A stretch of 9,417 nt of DNA from RGIG3009 sp964389495. GTDB lineage: Bacteria; Bacillota; Clostridia; Oscillospirales; Acutalibacteraceae. The position numbers and the translations under genes are program-made. Below the pieces are notes generated by a model. The model did no database searches and was not told the DNA's origin. It saw only the letters and a program-made list of their open reading frames with translations. The DNA is taken from assembly GCA_964389495.1 (NCBI GenBank), contig CAYMDU010000070.1, positions 1-9,417 on the forward strand. The letters are read 5' to 3'. Below are positions 5,994 to 9,417 of the stretch, in pieces. How positions within the stretch are numbered: the first letter of the stretch is position 1; the number at the start of each line of letters is the position of its first letter.

Positions 5994-6714
5994 CGGTTGC
6001 TTCCCCTTCCTGCGAGGCATTCAACAAAGTCACCTGCTGTGTGCGGCCCTCACCGTCCACGCGGATACGCTTGCCTTTAATCAGTTCCAGCACCGCCAAA
6101 AAGGTGGCCACCAATTCCGATTTTGTGTGCGCATTTTCGTACAGCGAATGATAGCTCACCCGTTTTCCTTTGCGTAACTTGCGCAACACAAACACAATTT
6201 TGGAAGACACCGACACGATTTTTCGCGCCACAATGGTGTGGAACACCTGCGGCGACGGCGGCAACTTGCGCCGCCCGCGCCCGGCCGCCGCCAAATAGGC
6301 TTCCAGCAACTCGTCGGCGCGGTGACGGCGGCGGTAGGTGTAGTCCGGCGCGATTTCCGTGGGCAATCGAACAAACAAATCTCCGCCGATGCACTGCTGC
6401 TGCATGCGACGGGCCGCTTCACGGCACAGTTGATATTCAATCAATTCGCCCGTGAGCTGCTGTTTCATTTCCTCGCCTTCTTCGTGGCGGGGCAGCAGCA
6501 TGGCCGATTTGATTTGCACCAACCGCGCTGCCATATCCAAAAACTCCGTGGCCACTTCCATGTCGGTTTCCTGTGCCGCCTGAATGGCCGCCATATATTG
6601 CTCCAAGAGCTCATGGATCGGAATATCGTATATATTCAATTTGTTTTTCTGCACCAAATGCAGCAGCAAATCGAGCGGCCCTTCAAAATCGGCCAGCTTG
6701 TAGGATATTTCCAT
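5983..6714 (-). CDS. scpA: Segregation and condensation protein ScpA (kleisin)
   Basis: A 243-residue kleisin. The N-terminal SMC-neck-binding domain carries the hallmark FEGPLDLLLHLVQKNKLNIY (10-29). The next helices include FLDMAARLVQIKSAMLLPR (58-76). A variable middle follows, and a C-terminal winged helix contains VATFLAVLELIKGKRI (202-217). ScpA bridges the two SMC heads and, with ScpB, closes the condensin ring. The start is ATG at 6714 with AAGGAG about seven bases upstream; that site overlaps the stop codon of the M50 protease gene (ten bases between the genes). It overlaps scpB by 11 bases, so stoichiometric coupled expression is likely. Confidence 0.97.
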   Translation of the reverse strand: MEISYKLADFEGPLDLLLHLVQKNKLNIYDIPIHELLEQYMAAIQAAQETDMEVATEFLDMAARLVQIKSAMLLPRHEEGEEMKQQLTGELIEYQLCREAARRMQQQCIGGDLFVRLPTEIAPDYTYRRRHRADELLEAYLAAAGRGRRKLPPSPQVFHTIVARKIVSVSSKIVFVLRKLRKGKRVSYHSLYENAHTKSELVATFLAVLELIKGKRIRVDGEGRTQQVTLLNASQEGEATDGI

Positions 6715-6724
6715 ACGGCACTCC

Positions 6725-7402
6725 TTAGAATTGATTGGGCAACCCCACAATCGTGCACAGCAGGTTCCCCAGCAGTGTCGCCAGCCAATCAATGGGGGCA
6801 TCCAGTGCTCCCGACACAATCAGCACAAGAACGACAATGCGCAAATGCTCATGATAACGGTCCAAAAACCAGGTGACGCGCGCCGGCAGCACGGCCGAAA
6901 AAATGCGCGAGCCATCCAGCGGCGGTATCGGCAACAAGTTGAAAACCGCCAACTGCAAATTGATGCGTGCAAACACGCTCACCAACATCACACCGGCATA
7001 CGCCAACAAAATTTTGTTGCCCGTGGCCAGCTGCGCCATGCGAAACAGCAACAGCGACAGCAATGCCATCAGCACATTCGATGCCGGACCCGCCAGTGCT
7101 GTCAGGGCGGTGTCGCGCTTGGGATTGGAAAAATTGCGCGGATTAATCGGCACCGGCCGCGCATATCCAAAGCCGAACAGCACCAACATCACCGTGCCGA
7201 TGGGATCCAAATGTTTCAGCGGGTTGAAAGAAAGGCGCCCATGCCAACGCGGCGTATCGTCGCCCAGCCGTGTGGCGGCCCAGGCGTGCGCCAGTTCGTG
7301 CACCGGCAACATCACAAACACCAGCGCCGCGTATCCGAATATCAGTAACAAGAGCTGCCAAAACGGCATGCTGCTTCCGTTGCGCCAAATTGCATTAAGC
7401 AC
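6725..7402 (-). CDS. Site-2 protease family membrane metalloprotease (peptidase M50)
   Basis: A 225-residue integral membrane protein with the zinc site HELAH (residues 35-39, His35, Glu36, His39) in an N-terminal membrane segment. Downstream are a Gly-rich loop (GTVMLVLFGFGYARPVPI), AGPASN (104-109), and NLLPIPPLDG (155-164), whose Asp163 supplies the third zinc ligand. These are all features of the short M50B rhomboid-like/Rv2869-unlike group without PDZ domains. It would cleave substrates within the membrane; the target is unknown. The start is ambiguous: TTG at 7408 directly abuts GGAGGT, whereas GTG at 7402 lies six bases after it, so GTG is preferred. It is the first gene of the long minus-strand operon and often precedes scpA in Clostridia. 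Confidence 0.93.
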   Translation of the reverse strand: MLNAIWRNGSSMPFWQLLLLIFGYAALVFVMLPVHELAHAWAATRLGDDTPRWHGRLSFNPLKHLDPIGTVMLVLFGFGYARPVPINPRNFSNPKRDTALTALAGPASNVLMALLSLLLFRMAQLATGNKILLAYAGVMLVSVFARINLQLAVFNLLPIPPLDGSRIFSAVLPARVTWFLDRYHEHLRIVVLVLIVSGALDAPIDWLATLLGNLLCTIVGLPNQF

Positions 7403-7433
7403 AGGCAAACCTCCCTTTGCAGTTGTTGTATTC

Positions 7434-7462
7434 AGTATAGCGCAAATGAAACAGAATTACAA
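7434..7462 (-). promoter_or_regulatory. Promoter of the M50 protease-scpAB-gerW-dac-rluB operon
   Basis: On the minus strand TTGTAA (7462-7457), a 17-base spacer and TATACT (7439-7434) fit a sigma-A promoter. The start of transcription would be near 7427, giving a leader of about 25 bases. The sequence just upstream of the -10, TGCGCTATA (7444-7436), is also found at the same position in the carboxyltransferase promoter (2006-1998). Confidence 0.6.
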
Positions 7463-7521
7463 GAAAAAACCGCGTGACAACCGTCAATTTTAAAAAATTT
7501 TAATAACTTGTAAAAAAAGCC

Positions 7522-7550
7522 TTGCTTTTCCGAGAGAAATCTGCTAATAT
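7522..7550 (+). promoter_or_regulatory. Promoter of rpmB
   Basis: TTGCTT (7522-7527), a 17-base spacer and TAATAT (7545-7550) fit a sigma-A promoter. Transcription would start near 7557, leaving a leader of about 60 bases before the ATG. The leader contains a small possible hairpin, CGGT-TTTT-ACCG around 7575-7586, of unknown meaning. The promoter is divergent from that of the protease operon. Confidence 0.6.
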
Positions 7551-7617
7551 AGTTCCGTTGCATTTGTGACATGGCGGTTTTTACCGTTCGGCACATAAAT
7601 TAAAGGAGGTGCAGAAC

Positions 7618-7806
7618 ATGGCTAAATGTGATTTCTGCGGCAAAAGTGTTACTTTCGGCATTCAGGTTTCTCACTCGCATCGGCGTTCGAACCGCACTTG
7701 GCGTCCCAACATCAAGCGCGTCAAAGCTGTCGTAAACGGATCTCCAAAAAAAGTGTACGCCTGCACCCGTTGCTTGCGCTCCGGCAAGGTCGTCCGCGCA
7801 ATCTAA
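7618..7806 (+). CDS. rpmB: 50S ribosomal protein L28, zinc-ribbon type
   Basis: A 62-residue L28 of the usual short length. It begins AKCDFCGKSVTFGIQVSHSH and ends VYACTRCLRSGKVVRA. Two CxxC pairs (Cys4/Cys7 and Cys49/Cys52) form a zinc ribbon, so this is the zinc-binding (C+) form rather than the zinc-free paralogue. The basic middle contains SNRTWRPNIKRVK. It is a structural protein of the large ribosomal subunit. The start is ATG at 7618, after a consensus AAAGGAGGT seven bases upstream; an earlier in-frame ATG at 7609 lies inside or against that site and is rejected. It is expressed as a single-gene unit with its own promoter and terminator. Confidence 0.98.
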   Translation: MAKCDFCGKSVTFGIQVSHSHRRSNRTWRPNIKRVKAVVNGSPKKVYACTRCLRSGKVVRAI

Positions 7807-7819
7807 TCATTGTTTGCAG

Positions 7820-7852
7820 AAAAATCCCCGTTTGTAAAAGCGGGGATTTTTT
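7820..7852 (+). terminator. Intrinsic terminator of rpmB
   Basis: An 11-bp perfect stem pairs AAAAATCCCCG (7820-7830) with CGGGGATTTTT (7841-7851). The loop TTTGTAAAAG can close further by T-A and G-T pairs, leaving GTAA at the tip. The 3' arm runs straight into a T tract. It starts 13 bases after the rpmB stop codon. This is a strong rho-independent terminator. Confidence 0.92.
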
Positions 7853-7944
7853 GTTTCTGTTGCTGTTGCGGCTGTCCCGGCTTGCTCCCGCTTTGGCGCC
7901 GCGGTTTTGTTTTTGGGCAAACAACCATCATTTTTCATTTTCCC
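7853..7944. other. Intergenic spacer between rpmB terminator and ppa promoter
   Basis: No gene is seen in this stretch of about 90 bases. It contains a weak hairpin (CCGC at 7888-7891, GCGG at 7901-7904) followed by TTTTGTTTTT at 7905-7914, which could act as a back-up terminator. The stem is only four base pairs with a nine-base loop, so this is doubtful. Confidence 0.4.
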
Positions 7945-7973
7945 TTGTGTTTGCGTAACTTTTGGTCTATAAT
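7945..7973 (+). promoter_or_regulatory. Promoter of the pyrophosphatase-nicotinate phosphoribosyltransferase operon
   Basis: TTGTGT (7945-7950), a 17-base spacer and a perfect TATAAT (7968-7973) form a good sigma-A promoter. Transcription would start near 7980, giving a leader of only about 24 bases before the ATG at 8004. Confidence 0.75.
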
Positions 7974-8003
7974 AATACAAACGGAACAGACAGGAGGACA
8001 CAC

Positions 8004-8540
8004 ATGAACATTTGGCACGACATTTCGGAATCCCGCATCCGCCCCGACGATTTCACCGCTGTGATTGAAATTCCCAAAGGCGGCAAAAACAAATATGAAA
8101 TGGACAAAGAAACCGGGCTGCTTCGTTTGGACCGTGTACTCTACACCGCCACGCACTACCCGGCCAACTACGGATTCATCCCCCGCACCTACGCCGACGA
8201 CGGCGACCCGTTGGATGTTCTCGTTATGTGCCAGGAACCCATTGTTCCCATGACCTTGGTGCAGTGCTATCCCATCGGTGTTATTCAAATGACCGATGGT
8301 GCTTCCACCGATGAAAAAATAATCGCCGTTCCTTTTCGCGATCCTTCTCTTTCGGATTACCGCGACATTTCCGAACTCCCCCGCCACACCTTTGAGGAAA
8401 TTCGGCATTTCTTTTCCGTGTACAAAACGCTGGAAGGGAAAAGCACGGCGGTCGACGAAATATTAGGACGCCAAGAGGCGGTGAACATCATCACCCACTG
8501 TATTGAAGAATACCACCGCCTCTACGGCGACAAACACTAA
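8004..8540 (+). CDS. ppa: Inorganic pyrophosphatase, family I (soluble)
   Basis: A 178-residue family I pyrophosphatase of normal length. It hydrolyses PPi to two phosphates in the cytoplasm using Mg2+. Active-site segments include VIEIPKGGKNKYEMDKETG (20-38) with the conserved Lys and Glu residues, YPANYGFIPRTYADDGDPLD (52-71), which holds the family signature DGDPLD (Asp66, Asp68, Asp71), and VPFRDPS further along. The C-terminal helix region contains FSVYKTLEGK. The start is ATG at 8004, with AGGAGG six bases upstream. Many Clostridia use the unrelated family II Mn enzyme or membrane pyrophosphatases, so the family I type is informative about this lineage. It shares a transcript with nicotinate phosphoribosyltransferase, which releases PPi. 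Confidence 0.97.
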   Translation: MNIWHDISESRIRPDDFTAVIEIPKGGKNKYEMDKETGLLRLDRVLYTATHYPANYGFIPRTYADDGDPLDVLVMCQEPIVPMTLVQCYPIGVIQMTDGASTDEKIIAVPFRDPSLSDYRDISELPRHTFEEIRHFFSVYKTLEGKSTAVDEILGRQEAVNIITHCIEEYHRLYGDKH

Positions 8541-8555
8541 AAAGGATGTGCAACC

Positions 8556-9417
8556 ATGACCCACGAATACGGCAACGAAAATTTAACCATGCTCACCGAT
8601 TTCTACGAAATCACCATGGCCAACGGCTTTTTCGAAAACGGCCACGGCGAAGAAACGGTCTATTTTGATATGTTCTTCCGCACCGTGCCCGACGGCGGCG
8701 GCGTGGCCATCATGGCCGGGCTGGAACAGATTATTCACTATTTGAAAAATCTGTCGTTTTCAGCCGAAGATATCGACTATCTGCGCAGCAAAAACCTGTT
8801 CAGCGAAGCCTTTTTAAACTACCTGCGGGATTTCCGCTTTTCCTGCGATGTTTGGGCCATTCCCGAAGGAACCCCCATTTTCCCGCACGAACCGCTCATC
8901 ACCGTGCGCGGCCCCGCTGTTCAGGCGCAATTCATCGAAACCATGGTGTTGCTTGCCGTCAACCACCAATCCCTCATCGCCACCAAAGCCAACCGCATTG
9001 TGCGTGCCGCCAACGGGCGCGCCGTGATGGAATTCGGCTCACGCCGCGCGCAAGGGTTCGACGGCGCCGTCTATGGCGCACGCGCCGCCTACATCGGCGG
9101 TTGCATCGGCACTGCCTGCACCATTGCCGACCGCGAATTTGCCATTCCCGCCTTGGGCACCATGGCCCACAGCTGGGTGCAACTGTTCGACAGCGAATAC
9201 GACGCTTTCAAGGCCTATGCCGAAGTGTATCCCGACTCCTGCACCCTGTTGGTGGATACTTACAATGTACTGAAATCCGGTATTCCCAATGCCATTCGCG
9301 TTTTTAACGATGTGCTGCTCCCCCTCGGCTACCGCCCCAAGGGCATTCGCTTGGACTCCGGCGACATCACCTATCTCACCAAAAAAGCCCGCAAAATGTT
9401 GGACGAAGCCGGCTTCC
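8556..9417 (+). CDS. pncB: Nicotinate phosphoribosyltransferase, N-terminal 287 residues (cut by right edge)
   Basis: The open frame runs to the window end with no stop; 287 codons of an expected 480 or so. It catalyses nicotinate + PRPP + ATP to NaMN + PPi + ADP + Pi, the salvage entry to NAD. Family hallmarks are LTMLTDFYEITMANGFFENG near the N-terminus, RGPAVQAQFIETM (118-130), MEFGSRRAQGFDGAVYGARA (158-177), GTMAHSWVQLFDSEYDAF (201-218) and GIRLDSGDI (263-271). His205 in GTMAHSW is at the position of the histidine that is phosphorylated by ATP in the Salmonella enzyme. The start is ATG at 8556, with AAAGGA about nine bases upstream. It lies 15 bases after the pyrophosphatase stop codon, so they form an operon. 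Confidence 0.96.
   Translation, partial: MTHEYGNENLTMLTDFYEITMANGFFENGHGEETVYFDMFFRTVPDGGGVAIMAGLEQIIHYLKNLSFSAEDIDYLRSKNLFSEAFLNYLRDFRFSCDVWAIPEGTPIFPHEPLITVRGPAVQAQFIETMVLLAVNHQSLIATKANRIVRAANGRAVMEFGSRRAQGFDGAVYGARAAYIGGCIGTACTIADREFAIPALGTMAHSWVQLFDSEYDAFKAYAEVYPDSCTLLVDTYNVLKSGIPNAIRVFNDVLLPLGYRPKGIRLDSGDITYLTKKARKMLDEAGF

Noticed and set aside
7888..7914. Second terminator after rpmB
   Set aside because: The stem is four base pairs with a nine-base loop; the strong terminator at 7820-7852 already explains rpmB termination. Mentioned only in the spacer entry.
7935..8408. 157-codon minus-strand frame opposite the pyrophosphatase
   Set aside because: The plus strand encodes an unmistakable pyrophosphatase with promoter and ribosome binding site; the antisense frame has none of these.

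Overview
This 9.4 kb window looks like ordinary chromosome from an anaerobic, moderately GC-rich Firmicute, most likely a Clostridia/Oscillospirales-type gut bacterium. That assignment is an inference. It rests on Shine-Dalgarno sites of the GGAGG type, a zinc-ribbon L28, a GerW/YtfJ-type spore protein beside a DUF2953 protein, and ScpA/ScpB in one run with a site-2 protease, a DD-carboxypeptidase and RluB. Almost every base is accounted for by known families. No mobile element, CRISPR array, tRNA or rRNA is visible, and no intergenic stretch reaches 300 bases.

Layout. (1) Positions 1-1933, minus strand, are a biotin-dependent decarboxylase/transcarboxylase operon: a compact carboxyltransferase, a biotin carrier protein with an Ala/Pro linker, then the start of an OadA/pyruvate carboxylase-B type carboxyltransferase cut by the left edge. 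A 10-N assembly gap falls in the last codons of the first gene. The operon has its own promoter near 1996-2024, flanked by a good inverted repeat that could be an operator. (2) Positions 2067-7402, minus strand, hold eight tightly packed genes, in transcription order: M50 site-2 protease, scpA, scpB, DUF2953 protein, gerW/ytfJ, D-Ala-D-Ala carboxypeptidase, rluB-type pseudouridine synthase and a small GNAT-like protein. Most junctions overlap or are only a few bases apart, so co-transcription from a promoter at 7434-7462 is likely. (3) Positions 7522-7852, plus strand, are rpmB (ribosomal protein L28) as a single-gene unit with its own promoter and a strong intrinsic terminator, divergent from the protease operon. 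(4) Positions 7945-9417, plus strand, are a family I inorganic pyrophosphatase followed 15 bases later by nicotinate phosphoribosyltransferase, which runs off the right edge.

How the parts work together. The biotin cluster would move a carboxyl group between an acyl-CoA or oxo-acid and biotin. The central operon combines chromosome condensation (ScpAB), wall and spore functions (carboxypeptidase, DUF2953/GerW) and ribosome modification (RluB). The pyrophosphatase removes the PPi released by the nicotinate salvage enzyme encoded beside it. The observations most worth a second look are the inverted repeat around the carboxyltransferase promoter, the frame-informative assembly gap, the compact divergent carboxyltransferase, the absence of spmA/spmB between the carboxypeptidase and rluB, and the pyrophosphatase-nicotinate salvage pairing. 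I found no convincing evidence of a wholly new system.
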